A program made the position numbers and the translations under genes. The notes beneath the pieces were generated by a model, which saw nothing but the letters and a program-made list of their open reading frames with translations, searched no databases and was not told where the DNA came from. A stretch of DNA of 64,000 nucleotides from positions 234,590 to 298,589 of the forward strand of contig JAGFNK010000013.1 in the NCBI GenBank assembly GCA_025769875.1, given 5' to 3'. The DNA is from Russula earlei (lineage: Eukaryota > Basidiomycota > Agaricomycetes > Russulales > Russulaceae). Positions 26,363 through 37,880 of this stretch are shown in pieces; position 1 is the stretch's first letter, and every line of letters starts with the position of its first letter.

Positions 26363-27965
26363 TTAAATTGATACAAAAAAAGATTTTGTATTGTAAGGAA
26401 CAGCAACAGTTGAGGCTGTTAGAGGCAGTGGTGTGAGTCCGAAGGGACCTGGTGCAAGGGAGGCAGTGGCATTGGAGGGAGGGGGGTTCCGAGGGAGGGA
26501 CAATGGTTCCCTGAGGGCACGCATGCGTGCATTTGCGGCAGCAGATGTTGCATTGGGCTTGGTGTGCTTGCCCAACTGTTGGCCCCCAGCGTATGGATCA
26601 TTGTGAACACGGCAGTGCTTTCCCTTAGTGACACTGATGCTTCGCGCTGTCAATCCCCATGTGTCGGGGAGACTGGTCTGTTGTTTTGGGCCCCGTTTGA
26701 GTTTGACACCCATATGCTTGGCTGTCTCCGTCCATGTTTTCTGATTGGGCATGATCACTTCCTTATCAGGTAAGACCTTGGAGCCTTGAATTAAATTGAT
26801 TGCAGCTGCCAAACTGTATTTGGTGGCCTGCGTGGCCTCAACGATCTCCGCTGTTTGATTAGCGTTTTCAAGCCTAGATGTGAGATCATGCGATAATGAT
26901 ATGATCTCCTGTGAGAGAGATACTAGGCTCTCCCTTGGTGTGGATGAAGAAGATGATGGGGATGGGGGGTCAGGTGATTTATTTGCACTTTCCTTTTGTG
27001 TGCTCTGCTCAGGACAGAGGTAGGGAAAGTGGATGTAGATTGCTGCAATGTGTTTGCAGAATCTAATCCAGAGATAATCTGTGCAATCACAAGTTGACTT
27101 CATCCGATCAATTGAGTAAAACATGCTGGAACGGGACTGTGAAGTGATGTGAAAGCAGATCTCATTGAATTGCAAGATCGAATCTTGTGAGATGCTCTCA
27201 GCATGTTGTGATCTACCTCCCTTAACGGTTCGCCTCATAATCCCTCTCGTTATTGTCACCCTTGTCCCCTCAGTTACCATTTGCCCCTCGTTATTGTGTT
27301 TCAGCTATTGTGTTTTACTGATTGTGTTTCATCCATTGTGTTTCACTTATTGTGTTTCATCTATTGTCGAGTTAGTTTCGCTATTGGCTTACCTTTATCT
27401 ATTGTTCTACTTATGGTACTGTACAGCCTCGCTACATACAGTATTTAAGCGCCTGTAGAAGCTGGGGAAAGCCCCAAGCTTAGCTTTGTCCCATTTCCTG
27501 TCACATCCCTTTGCCCTGTATTGTCTCTCAATCACAACTTGTGTTGTGCTGGATTACACTCTGCTTGACTTGAGCTCATCACAAGGAACCTTCGTGTTCC
27601 TCTTCCTCCTCTGCTTCTCTCTCATCGTCCTCCTCTTCTGTGAAACCAGAAGATCGACCCTGTCTGCAGACTGAGTCATTGTCTGACTCAGCCTTGAGAT
27701 GCTAAACCTTTGATCTGGCCTCTTTGATCTGGCCCCCACCAAACCCTTGAACCAAGTTGGCCCCACTGAACCTTGAGCTAACGCTCTTATGGCTGCGACG
27801 CTGTAACACGGCATGGGTGAAAATTATATGACACCTGTCAGCCACCAGGTCCTGACCATCGAGCCTGACATTCTGCCATTTGTGCCTGTTTTGGTAATAC
27901 AGCACCATGCGATGCACTAGAACAAATAATATTCAATTGATCCGCCAATTGTGCTTGCTGTCGAG
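26363..27965 (-). pseudogene. SWIM zinc-finger protein (MULE-transposase-like C-terminal part), split and truncated
   Basis: On the minus strand the frame entering at 27,965 reads VLYYQNRHKWQNVRLDGQDL and IIFTHA, is interrupted by a solo LTR (27,204-27,808), and resumes with SISQDSILQFNEICFHITSQ. Then comes CDCTDYLWIRFCKH, a CxCx8CxH SWIM zinc-binding motif. A Ser/Pro-rich linker, a conserved region ATKYSLAAAINLIQGSKVLP and a Pro/Ala-rich tail follow, with the stop at 26,363. Fungal proteins of this type are linked to MULE transposases; whether this was a transposase or a domesticated relative is unknown. The 5' part is cut off by gypsy A at 27,966. The first 25 or so residues of the apparent open frame are antisense LTR, not protein. 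Confidence 0.65.
27204..27808 (+). mobile_element. Solo LTR, gypsy family B
   Basis: Starts TGTTGTGATC and ends CTGTAACA, about 605 bp. It matches the 5' LTR of gypsy B at 55,311-55,906 along its length, including the TATTTAAG box and the block aagcttagctttgtccc. Flanks are CAGCA (27,199-27,203) and CGGCA (27,809-27,813), a 5-bp target duplication with one transition. It lies in the SWIM gene. Confidence 0.8.
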
Positions 27966-28510
27966 TGTTAGGATTCTCGTGTTCTCTCCGATTATCACTT
28001 GTGTCGCTGACTCATCTGTGATTACTCATATGTGTGCTTACTGATTGATTACTGATTGCTTACTGATCCTCGCTTACCAATCCTTGCTTAGCGATCCTGA
28101 TCAGTAATGGCTTACTCATTTCATGACAGATACTAGGAAAGGATGACTCACGCGTGAGTCATTTCTGACATTCTCGAATTGCGCTCTCTGTATTAGGATA
28201 CTACTGGTTCTCAGCTATGTGCACCCCAAGTTTCGTATGAATTGGATCAGTAGTTGTTAAGATATTGTATAAATAGTCTGTGGTACCAAGAAGTCGAGCC
28301 TTACACTTGACTTAATCTTTTCAACAAAACATATTGATTTTGTCCACTCTCTAAACAATCTAGTTAAGAACTCTAAGTGAAAGAGATCCCTCTCTTCTCT
28401 TAACATTTACTCTTCCTGAGATAATATCAAAGGGATTGAAGTCTAGTGCTTGAACTATATCAAGCAACTCTTTCACTAAGAGTTGGTATAAGACCAGGCA
28501 GGTCTTAACT
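27966..28510 (+). repeat. 5' LTR of gypsy A
   Basis: 545 bp. TATAAATA at 28,268-28,275. The last base is T where the 3' LTR has A. It differs from the 3' LTR at 14 positions, 13 of them transitions and 11 of those consistent with CpG decay. Confidence 0.9.
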
Positions 28511-28520
28511 TAAGTTGAGC
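28511..28520 (+). promoter_or_regulatory. Self-priming primer-binding site of gypsy A
   Basis: TAAGTTGAGC directly follows the 5' LTR. Apart from one C-to-T change it is the reverse complement of GCTCGACTTA at 42,588-42,597 in the 3' LTR (degraded to ACTTGACTTA at 28,305-28,314 in the 5' LTR), 37 nt downstream of the TATA box. This layout matches Tf1-type self-priming rather than tRNA priming. Confidence 0.65.
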
Positions 28521-28569
28521 ATACTTACTTTGCACCAAGCAGGAGCAAAATTCGGATCCCAACTTACAC

Positions 28570-30473
28570 AGAAGTAGTCATAGGAAGGAACCTGTGTTGG
28601 TCAGGAATTCCCCAAAGACTTTATATCCTGGAAAAGAAGGATATAGAACATAGTCAAATCCATTGGTATTTTTGCCAAGAAGTAACTTGTCAGTATCATA
28701 ACTGAAAGTGAGGCAAAACTGGAGTCGGATTCAATCAATGCTCCATTCAAGACAGCAAGTAGCAGAAAACGATACGCACGGTTCATAGGAAGAACTCAAG
28801 AACGCCGAAACTTTTCCTTGATAGGAGTAGGAGCACGGTGGCACCCTACTGAAAAACCAGAAAGAGGATTTTTCGAGGTTCAATTCCACAATGAAGTCTG
28901 ACCTGCAGAATACATAAACAATCACTGGTACTTCATTGATTGGGACGAAGACGGGTTTTACGTGCTAGAAGACAACTTCATTGCCAATCCAGAAGAATTC
29001 AGTTTAGGAACCGAAATCAGGCCCTATACTGCCGGGTGGTTGGTTAGGAGCGAACCGGAACGAGACATATCTATCACTAGTGTCAGTGAAACAAAGAAAT
29101 CAGAATCTCCTGAAGATACTCCGGTAATCGAAAAGAACAAGGAGCCAATAGATGAGCTCACTGAACGCTTCGCCACAGCCATAGATTTGACCCAAGCAGC
29201 AACTGAAATAATGGCTACTACCACTCAAATAGCGACACAAACCACCCATTCCACATCTGGGAATTTGTATGCCACTCATCATGGACCAATGTTAATCCCC
29301 AATATACAACCAGGAGGGGACCCACCAGATGCAGGAGCACCAGGTGGAGGAGGACCTCCCGGAGGAGGAGGAGTGCCAGGAGGACCTCCAGGAGGAGTAC
29401 CACCTGGAGGAGGCCCACCCCAAGCAGTGATCCCTGGACCAGCTCAAGGAGTCCCTGGAGGAGCAGGGTCAATGAGAGGACAACCACCAGCGATGTTTGC
29501 AGGAAATAGGAAGAAGACTATACAGTTCATGAAAGAATTTGAACTGTATAGGATCATGAATTCTCAAAGCAGCGTCATGACGGTACCGTATGAAAGGGTA
29601 GCCTGTGCCTTGTCCTTTATAAAAGGAGATAAAGTTGATGGATGGGTAATCCAACAACTGGAAACCTTGATAAGAAGAGTACAAGGGGACCATGCAAACC
29701 AACTGGCACCAACTCACCCTCGAGAAGATGAAGACCTGTGGTACCTCTTCTCAACGGACTTCCTAAATCAGTGGCATGACAGTACTACCATAGAAGATGC
29801 CACAATGAACATCCAACAACTCACTATGAAGGAAGGAGAGTTGGATGACTACATTGCAACCTTTAACCAATAGCTACTCATGTCTGGATGGCCTAGAAAT
29901 ACTCAAGGAACGGTCAAATTATTCAGGGATGGGCTTTGAAGAAACTTACATGCCATGATTCTCTGAAGAAGGCCCCTACCTGCAGCTGCAAACCTGGATG
30001 CATGGCAAACTATAGCAAGAGAAGAGGCGGCAGCCTTGAATGAAATGAAAAATGCCTTAGGAACATCTGGGAACCTGAGTTCTAGAGCACAACGACTCAA
30101 GAATTGGAAAGAGAAGAAAGCCAAGAAGGACCCTAATGCTATGGACGTAGATGTGGTCAGAGCTACTTCAAGGCTTAGTGAAGAAGAAAGAAAGAAGCTA
30201 CAAGCAGAAGGGAAATGCTTTATCTGCAAGAAGGTTGGGCACATGAGCTGTCAATGCCCCCAGAGAAGGAAAAAGGATGACCCTAAACAAAAAGGGAAAG
30301 ATGTCAAGGCTTGTACCACCAAAGCAGAAGAAGACGAACCTGTGAAGAGCCCCAAGGAGGAAGAACAGCCCCCTGCCTATGACATCAATAGTATCATGGT
30401 GGCTATTAAAGGAATGAAGACAGAAGAAAAGGATGCCTTTTTGGACAAAATAATGGCTGATGAGGATTTTTGA
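28570..30473 (+). pseudogene. gag of gypsy A, with in-frame stops
   Basis: The longest open piece is 28,962-29,873. It includes a Gly/Pro-rich repeat region (GGGPPGGGGVPGGPPGG, near 29,340), then the capsid-type domain (KTIQFMKEFELYRIMNS, SFIKGDKVDGWV, LWYLFSTDFLNQW). After stops near 29,871, 29,938 and 29,959 the frame continues to a zinc knuckle CFICKKVGHMSCQC (Cx2Cx4Hx4C, near 30,220) and ends at 30,473 (DAFLDKIMADEDF). The family's gag packages the RNA; this copy cannot make a full Gag. Layout is the same as the gag of gypsy C at 58.9-60.8 kb. Confidence 0.85.
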
Positions 30474-30479
30474 TAAGCC

Positions 30480-32258
30480 CAAGGTTGATGGCCAGACTGA
30501 GGGCAGCAGTAACTTGCACCATGTACATTAGGAGAATTGCAATTATGAACGTCCCTTTCTCATTTCACACGGCATGAGGAGTGGCCATGGAAAAGGCTCT
30601 GCTAGACAGTGGAGCAACAGAAAACTTCCTGGATGAAGATACTTGGAAAAGACTAGGAATAGGAAAACAAGCTCTTCGAGAACCGATGATGGTCTGAAAT
30701 GTCGACAGAACAGAAAACAAGAAAGGGGAACTGAAACATTTCTGTTGGCTTAGGGTTCATTATAACCAAAGAAACAAGTTACAAAAGTTCTACATCACAT
30801 CCCTGGGAGGAGACCGAGTCATATTGGGGTACCCCTTCCTCTGGGAGTTCAAACCAACTATGGATTGGAAGAAGGGAGAACTTAAGGAAGGATCCTTGTG
30901 CCTAGAAAGCACATGACTCAAGTACCTTGACCTCTATATCAAATCTCTGCAACTAAAAGTGGTCAAGGAATGCAGAAGGCCCAAAAAGGATCAAGCCTTA
31001 TATATACAAAAGACTAGTTTAGCTCAAGAATGGGCTAGGAACCAAAATTTGAAGGCTCAAAAATTAACAGAAGAAGATCTACCCGAAGAATATCAGCGAC
31101 ATGCAAAAGTCTTTTTGAAAGAGGCTTCTTCACGCTTCCCTCCGAGTAGAGAAGAAGATATGAAGATAAACCTATTCCCTGATGCACCTAGATCCTTGGA
31201 TTGTAAAATATATCCTTTGTCTCAAGAAGAAAAGGAATACTTAAGGAAATACCTTGAGGAAGAACTCGACAAAGGATACATCAAACCTGGAGCCTCTAAC
31301 TATGTCTCACCGGTATTCTTTATTGGCAAAAAGGACAGTACAGAAAAAAGGCTGATCATTGACTACTACCGAAAGTTAAACCAATGGACAATACCAGACA
31401 ATGATACCTTAGAAAGTATTCAAAGAATCATGGAAAGAATTCAGAACAACTGACTATTCTCGAAGTTTGACATAGTCAAAGGATATAACAATATGAGGAT
31501 TATGGAAGAAGACCAGTCGAAAGCAGCCTTCAAAACACCTATGGGAACCTACATTCCAAGAGTAATGCAATTTGGACTAAGGAATGCCCCGGCATACTTC
31601 TCGTGTTCCATGAGAAGAGATTTTCGATCGCTGCTTCAAAAATATCCGGAAAACATTGCTAATTATCTGGATGACTGGATTGTCATGACCCCTAAAGGGA
31701 CTCATGCTCTACATCAACAAATCGTACATGAATTCTTGGACTTGATGGAGCAAAACTCATACTTTTTAAAAGTATCCAAGTGCGAGTTTGAGAAAGAGAG
31801 AATAGAAGTCTTGGGATGGATAGCCGAAGAAGGAAGGATACGAGTAGACCCTTCAAAGATCAAAGGGCTAAGCGAATGGCCAAGGGATTGCAAGGACAAG
31901 ACAGATATCCAAGTAACCCTAGGGATGATAGGATATCATCGACCCTTCATACCAAACTTCTCAACCATAGCTCTACCTATCACACGTTTACTCAAGAAAG
32001 GAGTCCCTTTCCAATGGACAGATGATTGTCGAGAAGCTTTGGATAAATTGATCAAGGCAATCACTAGCGATCTGATACTTTGGCAGCCAAACTTCAAAAA
32101 GCAGTTCTTCTTGGATGTCGATGCTTCATCCTACGCTCTAGGGGCCATACTCTATCAATATTATGAAGATCAAATAAGAAGAGAAGTGGGATATTATTCC
32201 AGAACTTTAAATTCAGCAGAACGAAACTATGCAGTGTGGGATAGAGAATTCTTAGCAC
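30480..32258 (+). pseudogene. pol of gypsy A, first part: protease, RT, start of RNase H
   Basis: Protease motif LLDSGATENFLD near 30,605. Reverse transcriptase spans about 31,150-31,900 with PVFFIGKKDS, FDIVKGYNNMRI, TYIPRVMQFGLRNAP and the catalytic YLDD (near 31,665). The RNase H beginning FFLDVDASSYALGAIL is near 32,105. Stops replace Arg or Trp codons at several points, for example within MMV-stop-NVD where the relative C has RNVD. The reading frame stops at FLAL, where the D solo LTR was inserted. It resumes at 38,504. Confidence 0.88.
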
Positions 32259-32607
32259 TGTCATGAACCATTCTCCAGAGAGGGCCCTTGAAGGACCCTT
32301 CCTTATAAGAGGAAACCCAGCCTCTATGGTGTCACCCTGTTCACACGAGCAAAAGGGGTGAGTAGAGGTGTCCACAATATTGCGCGCGCATTGTTGCGTG
32401 AGCGATTCTGGGCACAATCGACATACAGCAAGCCCCACTTAAAGGCAACCCTTCTAGCAACAAAAGACAGTATTAGGGCCTTCCTAAGGACCCTTTGGAA
32501 CGACCCTAGGAGCTCTACAATAGGCACTAACCTAGTATCAAAGGCCCTACAACGTGTTATTAGACCAACTCTAATAACTATAGAATGAACTATAAGGCAA
32601 TACTAAG

Positions 32608-33087
32608 TGTTGAGATCTGCACTGCCCAGAGTCTCAGGTGTGTTGTGATGTGATCACAACTTGGATGCATTGACGCATCGGATCACCCGGACTGGGCATC
32701 ACCGGCTCAGCTCATACACTGCAGCATGCGTTAGTTACACTGATAGAGTGATTTAGGACAATCGGTAGCTACTTACAACTGATCCTCGGACTTACTTAGT
32801 GATCCGTGATGGTAGTTAACTGTACTGCATCTAGTGGCGGTCTCAGGTACTTAAGAATGCCACAAAGTACGTAGATCACTTCAGTTTTGTGTCAACCAAA
32901 CTGAAGTGAGTATTTACACTATGACATCTTATCTCACAGTACTGACGACGCGTTGTAGCTATTGTCTGATAGGTACATTATTTATATCAGTTTTGTGTCA
33001 ACCAAACTGAACTATTGTCTGATAGATCTGCCTGCGATCTTATCATCTGCTGCTATCTAATCACACATACTGCGTCTATTTTCAACA
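32608..33087 (+). repeat. 5' LTR of copia element
   Basis: 480 bp. It contains twice a hairpin unit built on CAGTTT and AAACTG (near 32,882-32,908 and 32,987-33,012), each with the loop tgtgtcaacc. Confidence 0.92.
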
Positions 33088-33102
33088 GGTTATGGGCCCT
33101 GC
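33088..33102 (+). promoter_or_regulatory. Copia primer-binding site, half-tRNA type
   Basis: GGTTATGGGCCC follows the LTR directly. It resembles the complement of the anticodon-stem region of initiator tRNA-Met (the TTATG complements the CAU loop), as known for copia-type elements primed by a tRNA half. The same site is seen at 54,813. Confidence 0.6.
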
Positions 33103-33328
33103 CCGTATCTAAAATCCACAGAGATCACCACACACATTTATTCCTATAACACCTCCCTTCCCCACAAACCTCTGTTATCAGACGACATCTTACTCCCTTG
33201 GCCCCTGGAACCAAAGGATTGACGCGCGCGCAGTTATATCATGCGTCAAAGATACTGATTTGATCTCTAATTGATCTGGCTACAATTGCTCCGCTGGTCC
33301 GGATTGGCAATTCACCTCATTACATCAT

Positions 33329-34793
33329 ATGGCACCCACATTCACTATCCCCTCGGGAACGCCCCTGGAGATCTTAGATTCATCAAATTGGACTACTTGG
33401 TCATTTCGCTTCGAGGCCATTACCCGAATGAATGGTTTCCGGCGTCATCTTATTGATACAAAACCCTCTGGAGATAGTTGAAGAAGACATACTGTTAGGC
33501 GTCTTCCAGCTCCATCTCCAGAAAGATATATACGCAGAGATAAGCGATAACACCAAGTTCGACACCTGTGAACTCAAGTGGGAACAACTTAAGACTACTT
33601 GCATCGGCGTTGGATCTATGTCCCTACATAACTCTTGGACCGCCTTCACGCGTTTTGATCTAGATGACACCAGCCCGATGTTCCCACAACTACAGAAATT
33701 GAATGATACTAGGATCAATCTTCAGAACAATGACATGCCCGTCACCGATCTCCAATTCAGTCTCACTCTAATTCAGTCACTTCCCAGCTCTTACTCTGGT
33801 CTTACACAAGCTATCCTCGGCTCTAATCTTCCAAACAAGCTTTCCCCGAAAGCCATTCAGGAACACATTCTCAATGAAGAGAGTCGTCGGGCCGGCTCCT
33901 CCGCTTCCCTTAACAAAATTGCTCCGGTCAAGAAACAGGACGATAAAAACAAAATAAAATGTTATTATTGCAACAAAGCTGGTCACAAGAGTCCTGAGTG
34001 CCAGAAGAAGAAAAAGGATGAGGAGGAGAAGGCGAAGAAAAAGAGGGAGTCTGGCGCGGACACTAACAGAAAGGTCAATGCGCACATAGTAGAGACTACT
34101 GCTACAATTATGGAGATCTCGGATGATGAAAATGACATTCGCATTTCCCTTTACTCGGTGACTAGATCGCACTGGATGATTGACTCAGGAGCCACCCATC
34201 ACATCAGTCCGTTCCGGACCGACTTCATCACTTATGCTCTGGCCACCAGATCAGTTAACCTCGGTGGTCACGCTATCATCAAGCAGATTGGGACCGGATC
34301 TGTATCCGTCCTACCGTCTGGAGGCATGGGGAAGTTTCCATTAACCCTCACCGATGTCATGCATGTTCCGGAAGCCGACGCGTGCTACTTCTTAGTCAGC
34401 GTGTTGCTCCGAAGGGGGGGACATATCACTTTTACTCAGAACGCGTGCCAAATCTACTACAAAGATCGGAAAGTTGCGCAAGGATACCTGGAGAATAACC
34501 TATTCTATATTGACTTTTCATCTCCGGCCCTACATGCACAGGCGGGGGTGCTACCACTTAACATCTGGCATCAGCATATGGGACATATGTCCTCACGCGC
34601 GCTAATCAAATACGCTCATTCCGTCAAGGGAATCTCGCTTAGTTCAGCGGATCGTGATCAGTCACCTTGCCCCAGGTGTGAACTCGGCAAACAGATGCGA
34701 CTTCCTTTCCTGGCTTCGCCTAAGCGATTGGATCGGCGTCTACAGATCGTGCATACTGACTTAGCTGGTCCGATGCAGACCCAGTCGATCTGA
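33329..34793 (+). pseudogene. Copia gag, protease and start of integrase (frameshift and stop)
   Basis: Starts at ATG 33,329 (MAPTFTIPSGTPLEILDSSN, a gag N terminus), with a frame change near 33,470-33,500. It then continues in the frame open from 33,432. A zinc knuckle CYYCNKAGHKSPEC lies near 33,960, the protease motif WMIDSGATHH near 34,175, and the pre-integrase WHQHMGHMSS near 34,570. It ends at TGA 34,791-34,793, where the family usually has a basic residue before GATYWATFID. This is consistent with a CGA-to-TGA change. Confidence 0.88.
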
Positions 34794-34844
34794 GGTGCAA
34801 CTTATTGGGCAACATTTATTGATGACTACTCCTGTTATGGGGTA

Positions 34845-37367
34845 GTGTACTTCCTCAAAAGTAAAGATCAGTGTGCTGATGCATTCAAAAAATATCTCGC
34901 GTGGTCAGAAAACCAGACCAACGATAAGATCAAAGCACTACACTCGGATCGCGGAGGGGAGTACTTGTCCAGTACCCTCAGATCGGTCTTAGATCAAAAG
35001 GGAATTGAGCATAGATTGACAATGCCAGGGTCACCACAGCAGAATGGAGTCGCGGAGAGATGGAACCAGACCCTCGAAGACAAGATGCGCACTATGCTAC
35101 ACGGCGCCAGTCTTACTCTGGGTTTCTGGGAGCTTGCTACTGACGCAGCAGTCCATATCTACAATCGCACTCCTACATGCGTTCTCTGGTGGAACACACC
35201 TCACTCAGTCTGGACGGACGGACAAGTTCCAGACATTTCCTATTTCCGCGTCTTTGGATGTAAGGCGTATGTACACATGCCTGCTAACAAACAAAAGAAG
35301 CTCGATCCGAGATCGGTTGAGATGATTTTTGTTGGGTACGAGTCTGGATCTAAGGGTTACCGACTCTGGAATCAATCCACCCAAAAGCTGTTCTTATCGC
35401 GCGATGTCACTTTCGATGAGCGCATACTGCCTGCTAGGGGAGACCTTACTGACACTCCTCCTCCTGCACAACCCTTGGTCTTCACAGGACTGGTTTCTTT
35501 CACTGCCCCACTTCCACACGAACCGGATGGCTGCGGACTTAGTCCTGCACCTCCGGAAACCCCACTAGATCCCAATACACCTAATTCACTTTACCTTACC
35601 CCTCCCACTCAGCCCTTTCCACATACTCCGCCACACCGTGTTCAGCCTGTGCGCCAAGTCCACTTGCGCCAGCCTCACTCAGCATTGCTGGGACCATCCT
35701 TTGGTCCACTGCGTCTGCCCTCACCTAGGCGTCTTCGCCCTAACCCGCGTTCTAATCCTAGATTTCTCACTTCTAACGCAAATGCGGGGGGGCGCCTATC
35801 ACATACAGCACTATTAGCGACGGCAGAGGCGATCACTCCGGCTACGTTTTGGGAAGCGATGTCCTCGGACTCCGCCGATCAATGGAGAACTGCGTGTCAA
35901 TATGAAATTGATGCACTCGCTAAGAATGGTACCTGGGAGCTTGTAGATCTGCCACCGGGCCGCAAGGCCGTGCGATCTCGATGGGTGTTTGCACGCAAAT
36001 CTGATGGTAGATTTTGCGCATGTTTAGTCGCAAAGGGGTTCACCCAAGTGGAGGGGATTGATTATGATGAAACTTTCTCACCAGTTGCCAGATTTGAGTC
36101 TTTGAGACTACTCCTAGCGTTGGCCGTGCTAGAGGATTGGGAGATCCATCAAATGGACGTCAAGTCGGCGTTCCTTAATGGCACACTGGAGGAAGAGATC
36201 TACATGGAGCAACCACAAGGTTTCATCACTCCGGAACAAAAAGACAAAGTCTGTCGGTTAAAGAAGGCTCTCTACGGCCTCAAACAAGCCTCGCGTGCAT
36301 GGAACTTACAGTTTCATGGAGTTCTCACTGGGTTCGGCTTCACGCGCACGCACTCAGATGCTGGGGTTTATCATCGCCAAGACGCGGGGGGAACCATAAT
36401 CATTATCCTCTATGTCGATGATGTCACCATCTTAGGCGATTCACTCCCACTGATTGCAGACATTAAGAATTCATTGTCCACGCACTATGAAATGACTGAT
36501 CTAGGCGAGATCGACTCCTATCTTGGGATTCGTGTCATGCGTGATCGCTCGGCTAAGCGACTAGACATTGATCAATCTAGGTACATCTCGGAGATCATCA
36601 ATCGCTTTGGGATGGTGGATTCCAATCCGGTCCGCACTCCGCTGCCCTCCGGGGCAGATGTCCACTTGGTCAAGCACTCCAGGGAGGCAATGCCTGATGA
36701 AATAAAGCATTTTCAACGCATCATTGGCAGCCTTCTCTATGTGCAGATCGGGACACGACCAGATATATCATTTGCAGTCTCTCAACTTGCCCAATACTCA
36801 TCCAATCCCTCATCGCATCATCTACGCCTTGCCAAATACGTACTATCTTATCTTAACAGCACTTCAGATCTAAAGCTGCGTTATGATGGCACATGCGATA
36901 CCAGATTACACGGGTACTCCGACTCTAGCCTCGGAGACAATGCAGATGACTACTGTTCCACCTCGGGCTATGTCTTCCTACTTTCCAGCGCTGCGATCTC
37001 CTGGACCTCACGCAAACAGAAGACTGTTGCCCAAAGTACCACTCAAGCCGAATATATGGCCTTAGCCGACGCAGCTAATCAAGCCGCGTGGTATCGGAGC
37101 TCCTTCTCCGAGATTGGCTATCAGATCTCCGATCCGATTCCGCTTCATGGTGATAACAAAGGCGCCGTTGACCTCGCGCTCAACCCAGTCACCAGAAGAC
37201 GGTCGAAGCATATCCCTATCAAGCATCACACCATCCGCCAATACATTGAGGATGGACTGATCATACTTATCCATACTCCCACAGGAGAGATGCTTGCAGA
37301 TGGTCTCACCAAGCCGCATACTCACGCGCTGCTCCGGACCTTCGTTGATGGGTTGGGTCTTAATTGA
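34845..37367 (+). CDS. Copia integrase, reverse transcriptase and RNase H (long open frame)
   Basis: 840-codon open frame continuing the frame of the previous feature after its single stop. The integrase core has HSDRGGEYLSS and PQQNGVAERWNQTLED (catalytic D and E). A Pro-rich linker follows near 35,450-35,750. RT begins WELVDLPPGRKAVRSRWVFA and has MDVKSAFLNG and the catalytic YVDD (near 36,413). RNase H shows GYSDSSLGD, SRKQKTVAQSTTQAEYMAL and ends with MLADGLTKP. No internal stops over 2.5 kb implies recent activity. Alone it lacks gag and the start of integrase, so the copy is not autonomous as sequenced. Confidence 0.92.
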   Translation: MYFLKSKDQCADAFKKYLAWSENQTNDKIKALHSDRGGEYLSSTLRSVLDQKGIEHRLTMPGSPQQNGVAERWNQTLEDKMRTMLHGASLTLGFWELATDAAVHIYNRTPTCVLWWNTPHSVWTDGQVPDISYFRVFGCKAYVHMPANKQKKLDPRSVEMIFVGYESGSKGYRLWNQSTQKLFLSRDVTFDERILPARGDLTDTPPPAQPLVFTGLVSFTAPLPHEPDGCGLSPAPPETPLDPNTPNSLYLTPPTQPFPHTPPHRVQPVRQVHLRQPHSALLGPSFGPLRLPSPRRLRPNPRSNPRFLTSNANAGGRLSHTALLATAEAITPATFWEAMSSDSADQWRTACQYEIDALAKNGTWELVDLPPGRKAVRSRWVFARKSDGRFCACLVAKGFTQVEGIDYDETFSPVARFESLRLLLALAVLEDWEIHQMDVKSAFLNGTLEEEIYMEQPQGFITPEQKDKVCRLKKALYGLKQASRAWNLQFHGVLTGFGFTRTHSDAGVYHRQDAGGTIIIILYVDDVTILGDSLPLIADIKNSLSTHYEMTDLGEIDSYLGIRVMRDRSAKRLDIDQSRYISEIINRFGMVDSNPVRTPLPSGADVHLVKHSREAMPDEIKHFQRIIGSLLYVQIGTRPDISFAVSQLAQYSSNPSSHHLRLAKYVLSYLNSTSDLKLRYDGTCDTRLHGYSDSSLGDNADDYCSTSGYVFLLSSAAISWTSRKQKTVAQSTTQAEYMALADAANQAAWYRSSFSEIGYQISDPIPLHGDNKGAVDLALNPVTRRRSKHIPIKHHTIRQYIEDGLIILIHTPTGEMLADGLTKPHTHALLRTFVDGLGLN

Positions 37368-37400
37368 TCTAATCTACCGACTGCCTTAATCACGGGGGGA

Positions 37401-37880
37401 TGTTGAGATCTGCACTGCCCAGAGTCTCAGGTGTGTTGTGATGTGATCACAACTTGGATGTGTTGACGCGTCGGATCACCCAGACCGGGCATCACCGGCT
37501 CAGCTCATACGCTGCAGCATGCGTTAGTTACACTGATAGAGTGATTTAGGACAATCGGTAGCTACTTACAACTGATCCTCGGACTTACTTAGTGATCCGT
37601 GATGGTAGTTAACTGTACTGCATCTAGTGGCGGTCTCAGGTACTTAAGAATGCCACAAAGTACGTAGATCACTTCAGTTTTGTGTCAACCAAACTGAAGT
37701 GAGTATTTACACTATGACATCTTATCTCACAGTACTGACGACGCGTTGTAGCTATTGTCTGATAGGTACATTATTTATATCAGTTTTGTGTCAACCAAAC
37801 TGAACTATTGTCTGATAGATCTGCCTGTGATCTTATCATCTGCTGCTATCTAATCACACATACTGCATCTATTTTCAACA
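37401..37880 (+). repeat. 3' LTR of copia element
   Basis: 480 bp, preceded by the polypurine tract CACGGGGGGA at 37,391-37,400. Confidence 0.92.

Larger units (their letters stand above)
32608..37880 (+). mobile_element. Ty1/copia retrotransposon, nearly complete
   Basis: 5,273 bp with 480-bp LTRs at 32,608-33,087 and 37,401-37,880 (TGTTGAGATC..TTTTCAACA). Exact target duplication CTAAG at 32,603-32,607 and 37,881-37,885. The LTRs differ at 8 bases, all transitions and all CpG-consistent. Domain order gag, protease, integrase, RT, RNase H is copia-type. It is inserted in D solo LTR copy 1. Confidence 0.95.

Noticed and set aside
27206..27280. N terminus of the minus-strand SWIM frame (MVTEGTRVTI...)
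   Set aside because: It is antisense B-family LTR; the true upstream coding sequence is on the other side of the LTR.
27204..27810. GCATG as the target duplication of the B solo LTR
   Set aside because: It needs non-canonical LTR ends. Aligning with the 55.3-kb LTR gives TGT..ACA ends and CAGCA/CGGCA instead.
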